Assembly (NCBI RefSeq): GCF_900113435.1
Contig: NZ_FOPG01000001.1
Span: 1,178,001 to 1,242,000, forward strand
Source of the DNA: Sulfitobacter dubius
GTDB taxonomy: Bacteria; Pseudomonadota; Alphaproteobacteria; Rhodobacterales; Rhodobacteraceae
Length of the DNA: 64,000 nt
Reading direction: 5' to 3'
Of the stretch, positions 37,453 to 46,298 are shown in pieces. Below the pieces are notes generated by a model that had not been told where the DNA came from, did no database searches, and saw only the letters and a list, made by a program, of their open reading frames with translations. The position numbers and the translations under genes were made by a program. The stretch's first letter is position 1; each line of letters opens with the position of its first letter.

Positions 37453-38426
37453 GAGCCTCTGGTGTGGAGCTTTCTCAATTCTGAGTAAGCTGCACGCACA
37501 CCAGAGGTGAACTGAGCCACCTCTTTGTCAAAGGCAGCTCTCAGCTCAGCCACGTCACCCGCAATCGCTGCGCAGTCCGCTAAAAGTGATTTGGTCCGGA
37601 CCTGGCTCATGGCTGCGGAAGAAGAGAAAACGATGTGAGTGTAGTTTGGTTCAGCGTCACTGAACCAGTCTTTATCTTCAATAACCCAAACAGCAACTTT
37701 CTTGCCGTCAAAATGTTCTGCTAAAAGTTCTTCACGCCGTTCCTGTTTGATGTCGAAAATAGCCTTGGACAGCGCACGATACAAAGCCTCGAGGCCTTGG
37801 GCTCTCAGCCGGAAATCTAGGGTTACCAGACCTTCTCCAGCCGGTACGCCGTGACTGGGTCCTTCGATATATTCGAACGGCACTAGCTCCATAAGTAGGT
37901 CTAATCCGATGCGCTCAAGCGCCCCTAGAATAAATCCATTTCGACTCCACATAGCACCGTATCGGAGTTCTCCCTGCTTTAGATAGCGCACCCATTCGCC
38001 GCCCATGGTGTCGCGATAGACCTGAGCGTCGCCATTGATCTCCTCATCTGCGCGAACTCTCTCCTGCCAATCGTGAAGCTCTCGGTCGTAATCTGCGATA
38101 GTGCGGAACGATAAAGCTGTTTGGTTGTAGGGCAGATATTCATTCCAGCTGAAGAAGTCTTCACCCACCCCTTCAACCTGCTGCGTATATGCGTTCAACC
38201 GATGCGATTCATTGCCTGATAAATCAAGATCGCCATTATCGATGGCGCTAATTTCCTCAGGGGTCTTCCCCAGCGCGTGCCGTAGCGGATGGCGCCTGAT
38301 TGCGTCATTTCCCGATAGCGCCCAAGCCGCACGCTGTGCCTCCCGATCCTCGAAGCTGAAGCTGAGATAGTCCGGGGCGCATTGCAACAAAGCTTTCCGT
38401 ACTTCGGGACTGAGATGCACAAGCAT
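37431..38426 (-). CDS. Hypothetical protein, C-terminus replaced by IS3 sequence
   Basis: A 331-aa acidic soluble protein ([15 protein letters not shown]...), not recognised. The last residues (about RGSVVGSAF) are encoded by the IS3 remnant read in another frame, so the native C-terminus is lost. How much is missing is unknown. It lies between the SMC-like ATPase and the AAA+ operon, on the opposite strand to both. There is no clear Shine-Dalgarno. Confidence 0.6.
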   Translation of the reverse strand: MLVHLSPEVRKALLQCAPDYLSFSFEDREAQRAAWALSGNDAIRRHPLRHALGKTPEEISAIDNGDLDLSGNESHRLNAYTQQVEGVGEDFFSWNEYLPYNQTALSFRTIADYDRELHDWQERVRADEEINGDAQVYRDTMGGEWVRYLKQGELRYGAMWSRNGFILGALERIGLDLLMELVPFEYIEGPSHGVPAGEGLVTLDFRLRAQGLEALYRALSKAIFDIKQERREELLAEHFDGKKVAVWVIEDKDWFSDAEPNYTHIVFSSSAAMSQVRTKSLLADCAAIAGDVAELRAAFDKEVAQFTSGVRAAYSELRKLHTRGSVVGSAF

Positions 38427-38795
38427 CAGATTCGAGTTGGGGTTTCATAGATATCCTAAAAGATCCTACGGCAGAGGTTCGGTGTGAGCGGGTCAACAGG
38501 GAGCTGGGAAGCCCACGCGTTACCAGCCTAAAGAGCATGTCGCTCTAACCACCAGCAACCTTCCTGAACCTGCGTTTAAGCAACCGAAATTGAAACTCTT
38601 GACCATCTCGATCTTCAAAAGTTGAATTTCCCCTTGCCAAACAACCCGAAGATGCATAATAATACAATTATGTCACGCAGCATCCTCATATCATTCAACG
38701 ATTGATATAACCCCTTCCCGGGGCTTAGCAGGGTCGCGTCTACATTTCTCGAAAACTACAGCGCTGCGAAGCCCCATCTGACTATTTGTTTTCGG
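38427..38795. other. Intergenic stretch upstream of the AAA+ operon
   Basis: 369 bp, AT-rich, with no supported gene. It should contain the rightward promoter of the AAA+/phosphoesterase/cREC operon. A minus-strand D-arm-like string near 38545 suggested a tRNA relic but does not fold. Confidence 0.4.
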
Positions 38796-39851
38796 ATGGC
38801 CGACATGACAGTTAAAATTCCCTTCCTTACCCGAGTCCGCTACTTTTCAGTGGAGACTGACCGCGTTGAGGGTCGCCTTACATCCCACCTTGAGCGCTTG
38901 CGAAGCGCGAAAGCCAATCAGCACGAAATCGATCTGACCGAGGATGACGAGGCGAAGATTAAAAGGCGTGCGAAGTTCATTCGTAACCTCCGGCAAGGCT
39001 ATGTTTCGGCTCGCAGCTTGAAGAATGAGGATCGCGTCCCTCTAAAGAAAGTATCGCGGGGGGTTACCCTTAACGGCCCTGTATCTGTCGATGAAGTGGA
39101 TGATCTGGGAGCCGCACTTCACGAAGAAATGCCTTGGATGCAGCCAGTGACCGAAAAGATTTGGCTCGACATGCGCAATCACATCCAATCTGGCGGAGTC
39201 GGAACCAAGTTTTCGCCGACTCTAATGATTGGCCCACCAGGAATTGGGAAGTCGCATCTTGCTCGGCATTTGGGCGCACTAAGCCAGACCCCATCCGTAA
39301 TCGTTGATGTGTCAGCCGCCACTGAAGGTTTCGGCGTAGTGGGCAGCCAAAGGACTTGGAGTAGCTCCACCCCCGGCCGGCCAGTGCAGACAATTCTCGA
39401 CACGAGCGTTGGCAACCCAATCGTTGTGGTTGATGAGATCTGCAAGGCTGGCATTGCCAACTCTACCAGTGGCGCAAGTACGTCTGTCCTGCATGCGCTA
39501 TTGGGGCTGTTGGAGCCGGTCAGCGCCCGCAACTGGGATTGCCCATACTACCAGACCAGTTTTGACATGAGCCACGTCAACTGGATCCTCACTGCAAACC
39601 TCAGGGACAAGATCCCCGACGCCCTCCGTTCTCGTATGCGCATTGTCTCGGTGCCCGCCTTAACCACGGATCACCTCATCAAGTTTGCCGAAAAGCAGGT
39701 GAGCAACCGCGGGCTGCGGGACGAAATCGTCGAGGACATTCTACGACTGCTCTCCGCTTATCCGGAGCGGCACCCGATGCGAAACTTGCGCACTGTCACA
39801 AAGCACCTCGATGACATTGAGGCCTTGTGCAGAATGCCAATCTTGATGTGA
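38796..39851 (+). CDS. Lon-like AAA+ ATPase (no protease domain)
   Basis: A 351-aa AAA+ protein. Walker A GPPGIGKSH (146-154), Walker B IVVVDEICKAG (Asp213, Glu214), sensor-1 NWILTANL, and an arginine finger in DALRSRMRIV. GSQRTWSSSTPGRPVQTI resembles the pore-side segment of Lon. The first 120 residues are helical and charged; there is no Lon Ser-Lys protease domain. It is first of three tightly packed genes (13-bp gap, then a 4-bp overlap), with a metallophosphoesterase and a cREC protein, so a joint function is likely. Met4 is a possible alternative start. Confidence 0.88.
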   Translation: MADMTVKIPFLTRVRYFSVETDRVEGRLTSHLERLRSAKANQHEIDLTEDDEAKIKRRAKFIRNLRQGYVSARSLKNEDRVPLKKVSRGVTLNGPVSVDEVDDLGAALHEEMPWMQPVTEKIWLDMRNHIQSGGVGTKFSPTLMIGPPGIGKSHLARHLGALSQTPSVIVDVSAATEGFGVVGSQRTWSSSTPGRPVQTILDTSVGNPIVVVDEICKAGIANSTSGASTSVLHALLGLLEPVSARNWDCPYYQTSFDMSHVNWILTANLRDKIPDALRSRMRIVSVPALTTDHLIKFAEKQVSNRGLRDEIVEDILRLLSAYPERHPMRNLRTVTKHLDDIEALCRMPILM

Positions 39852-39864
39852 AGAGGTACTGCTC

Positions 39865-40428
39865 ATGGCAAATTGGTACACCGCCGATCTTCATTTCAAT
39901 CACTCGAACATCATCCAGCATTGCTCGCGCCCCTTCGGTTCAGCCAAGGAGATGGATAAAGAACTCTTGCGGCGAATGCAGTGCGTTGATGAGGACGATG
40001 ACCTGTGGATCCTAGGTGATTTCGCATTCGCAAGAAATGCCGAAAGCAGGCGCTATGTTGCCGAGCTTTACGAAGCTGTTCCTGGACGCAAACATCTCGT
40101 TCGAGGAAACCACGACCACAAAAGCACCCTGAGCCTTCCTTGGTCGTCAGTACAGGATCTTGCAGAAATCAAGGACAATGACCAGAATCTTGTCTTGTGC
40201 CACTATCCTTTGCTTACTTGGAATAGGGCGAGGTACGGGGCCCTGCACCTGTTCGGCCATGTACACGATCAATTCTCTGGGTATGCGGGTGCCCTGAACG
40301 TCGGGGTAGATTGCTGGGATTTCAGGCCCTTGAGACTGTCCAAAATCCAATCTCAAGTTAGACGCCTTGTATCCCGGCCCGCAATTTGGGTTGATGGGAA
40401 CAACGACAAAAAAAAGCAAAGCAAATGA
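39865..40428 (+). CDS. Calcineurin-like metallophosphoesterase
   Basis: A 187-aa phosphoesterase with the full metal-binding set in order: DLHFNHSNI (DxH), LGDFAF (GD), RGNHDHK (GNHD), LCHYP and FGHVHD (GHxH). Small members of this type are often annotated as phosphoesterases or 2',3'-cyclic phosphodiesterases; the substrate is unknown. It sits between the AAA+ gene and the cREC gene, overlapping the latter by ATGA. Linkage to a cREC domain points to a nucleotide or RNA-end cyclic phosphate. Confidence 0.92.
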   Translation: MANWYTADLHFNHSNIIQHCSRPFGSAKEMDKELLRRMQCVDEDDDLWILGDFAFARNAESRRYVAELYEAVPGRKHLVRGNHDHKSTLSLPWSSVQDLAEIKDNDQNLVLCHYPLLTWNRARYGALHLFGHVHDQFSGYAGALNVGVDCWDFRPLRLSKIQSQVRRLVSRPAIWVDGNNDKKKQSK

Positions 40429-40781
40429 CTTATCCACTTTTTATCGACGATGAACGCTTCCCACCTAGCGACGGGCAAGCATGGCAGATCGCTCGCAATC
40501 TGGCAGAGGTGGCTTCAGCGCTCCGGAGTTTTGGGCCACCAGACTTCATCAGTTTCGACCATGACCTAGGGGAGGCAGAACCAACTGGATACGACATTGC
40601 TAAGAAGTTGGTGGCGGGGGATCTTGGTGAACTGGAGGGTACGGAGTTCGAAAGCGGGCTCCCCTGGGGGTTCCAATTCTACGTACATAGCCAGAATCCG
40701 GTTGGCGCGGACAACATCCGGGCACTCCTAAATCGTTACCTTAGTTTCCGTCAGCGAGAACGCCACTCGAAATACCGCTAG
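40425..40781 (+). CDS. cREC (cyclic-phosphate processing receiver) domain protein
   Basis: A 118-aa protein with a receiver-like fold but the distinct signature of the cREC family: LFIDDERFP at the N-terminus, DFISFDHDLGE in the middle, and YVHSQNPVGADNIRALL at the end. cREC domains were proposed from genome context to act on cyclic phosphates in RNA repair or nucleotide signalling. Its ATG overlaps the phosphoesterase stop by four bases, so the two are translationally coupled. Confidence 0.87.
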   Translation: MTYPLFIDDERFPPSDGQAWQIARNLAEVASALRSFGPPDFISFDHDLGEAEPTGYDIAKKLVAGDLGELEGTEFESGLPWGFQFYVHSQNPVGADNIRALLNRYLSFRQRERHSKYR

Positions 40782-41049
40782 ATCACTAGTGCGATGAGCC
40801 GACTTCCCGGGTCAAAACATACTGCTCATCTCCACGAGCGCTCGCAGCAAATAGACAACCTTCGGACTCAAGGCGGCAAGTCAGCGCAACCTGATCCCCC
40901 GCATTGAATCCATGAACAATATAAGGGCTTGCAGCCAAGCTCGCCTCTAAATTACAACCTGAGATCGAAGATGCAGGTTGAAGCTTCACTTACAAATGTA
41001 TGGGAGGCCTGCTTGCAATGGCAAACAGGAATTGAGACAGGGAAGAGCC

Positions 41050-42426
41050 GTGAGTTCAACAGATAATGGTACAATTTCCGCCAAGAGAGCTCGGGCTGGA
41101 AAGGGCGGGGAACCTCAAAACCAAGGATATTTAGGCAACAGAAGCATCTGGGAGCCCGCAGGCATCCTTCTCCTATTCACGGCGCTCTTCCTAATGACGA
41201 CGGCGGGAAGCCACTTGTTTGGCAAAGCGTTTTTCCAAGAGGAAGACCCTTCTAATCTTTGGGGCAACGCTTCAGATTGGTTTTCCGGTGTCGTAGGGGT
41301 TTCAATTGGAGTCGCCGGTTCCGCCATCGCTATCTGGCTTGCCTATCGGGTCGAGAAACTGACCCTAGCCCAAAATAGAATAGCCAATGCTCAGGCTTGG
41401 AGGGAGTCTTACATCGATTCTGGCGAGGTGGAGGTGCGAGCTCAACTTGCAAGTCAGGCCTGTGGATATGTCCAAAAGATCTATTCCAGCATCGTGGAGA
41501 TGGAGAAGTTGGACGCGGAATACAGCTATGAAGAAGAAAAACAGGAGGAGTTGGAGAGAAACGAAGGTAGAACGGAGATTACACGGTTCGGGGAAGATTA
41601 CCTCCCGGACATAGAGGAAGAATATATCTCTGATCAGAGTGCCGAGATAATGCTGAAGTATCGCGAAGCTATCGAGCACCGCCAGGAAGAGTTGTTCAGT
41701 GCTATAAAAGACTTAGCCGCATTGGTTCCGAACCTTCAACGCGAGGGAGACAGCACCGAGAGATCAATGGCCCTCCCATCGGCGGAACTGAAGAAGATGG
41801 CAGAATCTTACCTTAAATGCGAAGAGACTATGGGAGAGCGCTATCATCGGATTGCAAGGCGCATCGTACAAATGGATCAGTCCGAAATACAGATGTCGGA
41901 TGCAGTCTATCTATTCCTGAGCAACACAATTTCCAAACCCGCAGTTATGGGCACGGCGTATTTCCGATCAGTTGACGAACGTCCAACGGAATTCGGAGAA
42001 TTTTTTTGGGAAACAGACAGCACAAGCGTCGGGAATGCCCTTCAGAAGTTTAGCAAATACCTTCCCAGAACGAACTTCGTAACCCATGAGGAGACCTACA
42101 CGATTAGCTGGATAGAAGCGCTATGCGACTATGTTGTCGATGAGGTAAACCCTTACAGATATGCCCGTGATATCATCGAAAATGACCTCCTTAGACACGA
42201 CTTTGATGCGTGGCAAAAGAAACGTTTTGCGTCGACAATTAAGCTTATGATCTCAAACATTCTACCGAAAAGCCACTACATAAGCGAAATCTTCCCAGAG
42301 AACGGCTTCGATTCGAGGGCCAAGGTCGTAATCACAAAGACTGATAATTCCGAAAAACGCGTCGTTCCGAAAGGCCGGCCCAACTTGCGTTTAAAACCTC
42401 GAGGGCGCGATATTGCTGCGAAGTAA
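41050..42426 (+). CDS. Two-TM membrane protein with cytoplasmic coiled-coil region, unknown
   Basis: A 458-aa product from the GTG at 41050 (GGGAAG Shine-Dalgarno); starts at 40996 (ATG) or 40978 (TTG) are possible. Two membrane helices lie near the N-terminus (GILLLFTALFLMTTAGSHLF and WFSGVVGVSIGVAGSAIAIWLAYRV). A long charged, probably coiled-coil region and a soluble C-terminal domain of about 200 residues follow. The topology is like many membrane effectors of defence systems, yet no family is recognised. It follows the AAA+/phosphoesterase/cREC operon after 268 bp on the same strand and could be a fourth member or independent. Confidence 0.7.
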   Translation: MSSTDNGTISAKRARAGKGGEPQNQGYLGNRSIWEPAGILLLFTALFLMTTAGSHLFGKAFFQEEDPSNLWGNASDWFSGVVGVSIGVAGSAIAIWLAYRVEKLTLAQNRIANAQAWRESYIDSGEVEVRAQLASQACGYVQKIYSSIVEMEKLDAEYSYEEEKQEELERNEGRTEITRFGEDYLPDIEEEYISDQSAEIMLKYREAIEHRQEELFSAIKDLAALVPNLQREGDSTERSMALPSAELKKMAESYLKCEETMGERYHRIARRIVQMDQSEIQMSDAVYLFLSNTISKPAVMGTAYFRSVDERPTEFGEFFWETDSTSVGNALQKFSKYLPRTNFVTHEETYTISWIEALCDYVVDEVNPYRYARDIIENDLLRHDFDAWQKKRFASTIKLMISNILPKSHYISEIFPENGFDSRAKVVITKTDNSEKRVVPKGRPNLRLKPRGRDIAAK

Positions 42427-42758
42427 ATAATAGGTATGCCGGTTTCTATATATTCCGGAACACGTATCACCCCTCCGACGACTAAAGGAGCGAAGGCAAT
42501 CAGAGGTCGCCGAACTGCACGAAGCGACCTCCCGCCTTTAGACCAGTTCTTATGCAGAGCCTTTGCTGCCGCCCTGTCGTTAGACAAGACCTTATTCTCG
42601 CATGCCCCGTGTCTACTTATAGGTGCGATCCTTGTGCGCATGTCGGTTGAATTGGTCTATTCCTCTGCCACCGAATACTGGCCTCCGCGTTGAGGCATTA
42701 GGCAGCGCTCACAGCGCGTGACCGCCTTCTAGGCCAGGCTAGGCTCGAGCCCCACAGG

Positions 42759-42862
42759 TCAGTGGGTGAAAGTAGCGGCGAGAGCGATGGCTGTGAGGAA
42801 GTCTTTTAGGCATCGGCCGTAGCAAGTTGCGACGCCGCCAGCCCTTGAGCCTGCCGACCTTG
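42759..42862 (-). pseudogene. IS5-family transposase C-terminal remnant
   Basis: On the minus strand VGRLKGWRR, then after a one-base frame change ATCYGRCLKDFLTAIALAATFTH-stop. This matches the C-terminal pattern of IS5-type transposases (GRLKDWRR...TRYDRCxxxFxSAIALAAT, from memory). Only about 35 codons survive, with a frameshift. Confidence 0.6.
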
Positions 42863-43160
42863 ATTGGGCAAAACCAAATCAAAAGCTGCGCGCGCTAACC
42901 GGAGCCAGCAGCTTCTGACGGCCGACGCCTCCCACATATTCCGAAAGGTCGGACAGGCCGGGCATTAGTTCGCGGAAAGCAAAGCTGCGGCGTAGTGCCA
43001 CGTCCAAGAGCACAGAACCAAAACGTAAGTCAAAAATGAATGAAAGGGGATAGTCTACCTCGCTCATCGTAAGCGGTTTTTATCAAGCGCTCAGTACAAG
43101 ATTAGGGTTCCGAAACCTAATCCACTGGCATTTCAGTTTCAGGGCGGCACCCTCCTCCTG

Positions 43161-43222
43161 TGGTACACATTCGTTCTAACCTATTGATCGCATGGATCCA
43201 CATCCGACTGCCGTTGGTACAC
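43161..43222. promoter_or_regulatory. Candidate integrase arm-type sites, right
   Basis: TGGTACAC at 43161-43168 and 43215-43222. The inner copy ends 42 bp before the attR core, mirroring the left site that begins 41 bp after the attL core. In the excised circle the two would flank the core as an inverted pair. Confidence 0.5.
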
Positions 43223-43254
43223 CCTGCCCCATAATTTATTGGGGTTTTCGCGGT

Positions 43255-43545
43255 TTATTGGAGCCCCCTACGGGCTGCCACTTCTCCTGATAAGACCTTA
43301 AACTCGCTACATTTCCTATACGGAAATATCCCACGGAGTGGGACACTTGAGGCTCTTCCACGCTGCGCACGGCGGTCAGCAGCCTGCTTTACCAGGCCCG
43401 CACGGCGGAATTTCTTCATGTAAATTTCAGCAGTTTTTATGTCGCTGTGCGGTAGGACCGCCAACACCTCGTAAACTGAACCGCCTTGCTCAACGATCTC
43501 TTCTGCGCGAGTTTTCCGGATGCCGTGCTGCGATCGTGGCGGCCC
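43255..43545 (-). pseudogene. C-terminal stump of a second, older integrase
   Basis: Minus-strand frame encoding RSQHGIRKTRAEEIVEQGG, SVYEVLAVLPHSDIKTAEI, YMKKFRRAGLVKQ and a tail that crosses the attR core. It is clearly related to the island integrase (RSQHGIRKARAEE..., LLSHSDSKTAGVYFKRF), keeping HxxR, the last His and the Tyr. Upstream of RSQHG the frame hits a TAA within ten codons, so the N-terminal three quarters are gone. Lying just outside attR, it marks an earlier element at the same tRNA. Confidence 0.85.
43265..43283. repeat. attR core
   Basis: Exact second copy of the 19-bp core at 24811-24829. Preceded by island sequence ...TTTATTGGAGC and followed by CTCCTGATAAG, the chromosomal side, which continues as the old integrase stump. 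Confidence 0.92.
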
Positions 43546-43706
43546 CGGTGCAGATTATTGACATGCTCGAACCCTTCTTCGTTCAACACCCCCACTTGCT
43601 CCGCATTGCCAAATGCGGCTGTGAGGCCCTCGGCTGCGGTCAATGCACTAATGATACCGCGCAGGATCGGATCAGAACTGCTATGTGAGCCGGTCATTGG
43701 GCACAA
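43546..43706 (-). pseudogene. Truncated reading frame fused to the integrase stump
   Basis: The minus-strand frame MTGSHSSSDPILRGIISALTAA... runs into the integrase stump in another frame near 43545. It looks like the 5' part of a small gene joined to int by deletion. I do not recognise it. Confidence 0.35.
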
Positions 43707-43827
43707 AGCTTCCGATCCTTGCTCTTCCGGTTTTTACCGCCCCCCACTTTACGGTCGCTGAACATTCCTGACCAAGAGGCATTTGAGGTGCCTTCTGAAC
43801 AGACCTGCAACCCAAACTCGCCATCTT

Positions 43828-45783
43828 TCAAAAGACAAATGTTTCGCGGTGACGCCGTGTTTCTTCAATGCTCAGCTCGTCTAGGACCGCTTCGACACTG
43901 TTCATCATGGCGTCCGGGCCGCACATATACACATCCCGCATTCCAAGATGCGCAACCGCCTTAACGTCTTCGGGCTGCATGCGTCGCGCCTTTCTCTCTA
44001 GCGACTGACCAGCGAATGTCTCACGAAGTTCATTCCAAGCGGACTCACCAGCCAACAGGTTTTCTCCCGCGCTTTGAAACGCAACGATTTGCAGTCTCAA
44101 CGGGTCCAATTCAGAGCATTTCTGCAGCACAAAGTGATGAAGAACTGCGATGTCATCGTCCCGTCCAGAAAACAAAAGCACGATGTCGATAGGTTGTTTC
44201 TGCGGATGCGCCATTGCCAGCTTTTGGATCCCATCCCACATCGCCATAAACGGTGTGATGCCCACACCCCCTGCGACCCACAGCATCTTTTCAGGGAACT
44301 TTGGATACCCCTCTCCAGCATCGCCCGAAAAACAAGTAAAACCAGCGCCCATTCCTTTGAACTGAATAGGAAGAGCCTGCGCTAGCAATTGATCCGCGCT
44401 GTCGTGCAAAACGTTCGACATCAGGCCTCCCGGTTTGCGTTTGACGGTAACACTGACCCGGTTGGTCCGACCAAAGCCGGTTCGATCTGCGCCTAAATCC
44501 GGCGCGTTGGACACAGTCCAAGTGCGTACGAAGTCTTCATTCACTAGCTGCGGGTTCGCCTCGTTCATGTGGCTGTAGCCCGCGTGCAAAAGGCCAGAGA
44601 AGTCAAAAACACCAAACCCGCCGGGCAATGGCATCTGAACCGCTTGGGAAAGCTCGAAATCGAAGGTCGTGATCGTGAGAGACAGGGTTTTTGTCGAGAC
44701 AAGCGTAGCCGTAAGCACCTCTGTACTGATATGCGTTTTGATCGCATGCCCGCTCTGCTCCAACTCCGTGCGTAAGAGTTTGACCGGCGGATTATAGGGC
44801 GACAGCTCTTCTTGAGACGTAAGCTTTAAGTTTAGTCCGCCCCGCACAAAGACTGCACCTGTTACCTTGATGCGCGTCAGCAAGCTTGTGCGCGGCATCA
44901 AAGCATCCGCGTCAGCCCCAAGTAAATTTTCGGCCTCTCCCGTGATATAGAGAACTTCACCGGTATCAAAATCCGGAAAGACCAATCCGACCTGTGGGTC
45001 GGTTTCGATATTCCCGAGCGATTGGTAAAAACGATTGCCGGAATGATCAGGCAAAACCAGATACGTGTCGCCATAGCCCGCCTCGTACAACCGGACAAAA
45101 CCCGGAGCGCCACCGCGATGATTGACACCCATGTCGCTCTGAGCGCTGCTATCGCTCGTGTGTTTCGTCGCCATAAACACCGTACTGGCGCGCGCGACTA
45201 CGGACTTTGCCGCTTCCGGCAGTGTCGAACACTGCACGTCAAAGCGATCAAGAGCAATTTTCGCGCTGCGCTGTGCGTATTCCAAAGCACGGACAGTGAT
45301 GTATTTCGGACAGTTCCCAAGATGCTGATTTGAGGTCAGGTTCAGTTTGATCTTTCCCCCGCCCTCGACCGCAGCATCCTCGATTAAACCTGAAATCTTG
45401 TTGCGCCGACGGTTACTGAAATCGACCCCGACCCCAGCAAATAGCCGGGCATCGCCGTTTGTAGAGTGATCTTGACTGATTGCGCGCACAAAGGGGTCAA
45501 AGGGATTGGTTTGCGCCACGACCTGTATCGCGTTCTCGCCCGCAATATGAATGCCAAGCGATGGATCGCTGGCGGACTGCGTGACCAGAAGGCTCACCCA
45601 AGGGCGTCCCTGCCGATCAAGCGTCCCCAACGGCAAATAGGACAATCCCGCAAAGAACCCCGCGTGTTGCTGTGGCATTTCGCTGTAGATGTAATGCGGG
45701 ATTGCATCGCTCAGCTCCTGCGGCGTGTGACGCCGCGCTTGCAAAGCCAACTCTCCCCAGTGCGATTTGTGCATCTGCTCCAT
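43828..45783 (-). CDS. PNPOx-like flavin domain fused to FAD/NAD ferredoxin-reductase module
   Basis: A 651-aa two-part oxidoreductase. The N-terminal half has two pyridoxamine-phosphate-oxidase-like split-barrel segments (FAGLSYLPLGTLDRQGRPWVSLLV and GFVRLYEAGYGDTYLVLPDHSGNRFYQSLGNIETDPQVGLVFPDF). The C-terminal half is a ferredoxin-NADP-reductase fold: FAD motif RTWTVSNAP, NAD motif WVAGGVGITPFMAMWDGI and MCGPDAMMNSVEAVL. There is no C-terminal [2Fe-2S] domain. It ends a minus-strand operon with the DUF1348 and GST genes, opposite a LysR gene. Substrate unknown; stress or detoxification chemistry is plausible. Confidence 0.87.
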   Translation of the reverse strand: MEQMHKSHWGELALQARRHTPQELSDAIPHYIYSEMPQQHAGFFAGLSYLPLGTLDRQGRPWVSLLVTQSASDPSLGIHIAGENAIQVVAQTNPFDPFVRAISQDHSTNGDARLFAGVGVDFSNRRRNKISGLIEDAAVEGGGKIKLNLTSNQHLGNCPKYITVRALEYAQRSAKIALDRFDVQCSTLPEAAKSVVARASTVFMATKHTSDSSAQSDMGVNHRGGAPGFVRLYEAGYGDTYLVLPDHSGNRFYQSLGNIETDPQVGLVFPDFDTGEVLYITGEAENLLGADADALMPRTSLLTRIKVTGAVFVRGGLNLKLTSQEELSPYNPPVKLLRTELEQSGHAIKTHISTEVLTATLVSTKTLSLTITTFDFELSQAVQMPLPGGFGVFDFSGLLHAGYSHMNEANPQLVNEDFVRTWTVSNAPDLGADRTGFGRTNRVSVTVKRKPGGLMSNVLHDSADQLLAQALPIQFKGMGAGFTCFSGDAGEGYPKFPEKMLWVAGGVGITPFMAMWDGIQKLAMAHPQKQPIDIVLLFSGRDDDIAVLHHFVLQKCSELDPLRLQIVAFQSAGENLLAGESAWNELRETFAGQSLERKARRMQPEDVKAVAHLGMRDVYMCGPDAMMNSVEAVLDELSIEETRRHRETFVF

Positions 45784-45809
45784 CGCTTGATCCTTCCACT
45801 TTCTGCCAG

Positions 45810-46286
45810 TCAGAGCCCCAGATCGCTCAGACTGGGATGATTGTCCGGACGCCGCCCGAGCGGCCAGTGGAACTTGCGGTCCGCCGGCTTGATTGGTTGT
45901 TCATTGATACTGGCGAAACGGCGCTCCATGTAGCCATTCGTGTCGAACTCCCAATTCTCGTTGCCATAAGCACGGAACCAATTCCCGCTGTCGTCGCGAT
46001 ACTCGTAAGCATAGCGCACCGCGATACGGTTCCCATCATAGGCCCAAAGCTCTTTGATCAGGCGGTAGTCGAGCTCCTTGGCCCATTTCCGGGTTAGGAA
46101 CGCTTCAATCTGATCGCGTCCTTCGGGAAACTCAGCCCGATTGCGCCATTTGCTGTCCGGCTTGTAGGCCAGCGCGACTTGCGACGGGTTTCGGCCATTC
46201 CAGCCGTCCTCCGCCAAGCGCACCTTCTGAATAGCACTTTCTTTTGTGAAGGGTGGCGAAGGATGCCGCGGGGCTTCTGGTGCCAT
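45810..46286 (-). CDS. DUF1348 (NTF2-like) family protein
   Basis: A 158-aa SnoaL/NTF2-like protein with the DUF1348 hallmarks: [60 protein letters not shown] and GNENWEFD, then [10 protein letters not shown]. Function not established for the family. It lies 26 bp upstream of the PNPOx-fusion gene and 12 bp after the GST gene, so in one operon. Confidence 0.92.
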   Translation of the reverse strand: MAPEAPRHPSPPFTKESAIQKVRLAEDGWNGRNPSQVALAYKPDSKWRNRAEFPEGRDQIEAFLTRKWAKELDYRLIKELWAYDGNRIAVRYAYEYRDDSGNWFRAYGNENWEFDTNGYMERRFASINEQPIKPADRKFHWPLGRRPDNHPSLSDLGL

Positions 46287-46298
46287 AAATCTATCCTT

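Larger units (their letters stand above)
42427..43254. other. Right end of the island, mostly noncoding
   Basis: About 830 bp holding an IS5-family remnant (42759-42862) and two TGGTACAC sites. Short frames at 42436-42693 (+) and 42879-43067 (-) lack ribosome sites and family features, so I leave them uncalled. Confidence 0.45.
24811..43283. mobile_element. 18.5-kb tRNA-Glu-integrated genomic (defence) island
   Basis: Bounded by 19-bp exact direct repeats (24811-24829 and 43265-43283) equal to the tRNA-Glu 3' end, with an intact integrase at the tRNA side. Inside are a TOPRIM-type retron, an SMC-like ATPase with an S24-like domain, an AAA+/phosphoesterase/cREC operon, a two-TM protein, an Rrf2 regulator and remnants of IS3 and IS5 elements. 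No conjugation, replication or phage structural genes are seen, so it is an integrative island mobilised by its own integrase or by helpers. Base composition is clearly more AT-rich than the flanks. Confidence 0.9.

Noticed and set aside
38500-38560. Minus-strand string resembling a tRNA D arm (GGTTAGAGC)
   Set aside because: No acceptor or anticodon stem pairs up; it does not fold as a tRNA.
42436-42693. 85-codon plus-strand frame after the two-TM protein
   Set aside because: No ribosome site, atypical composition, no family; likely noncoding.
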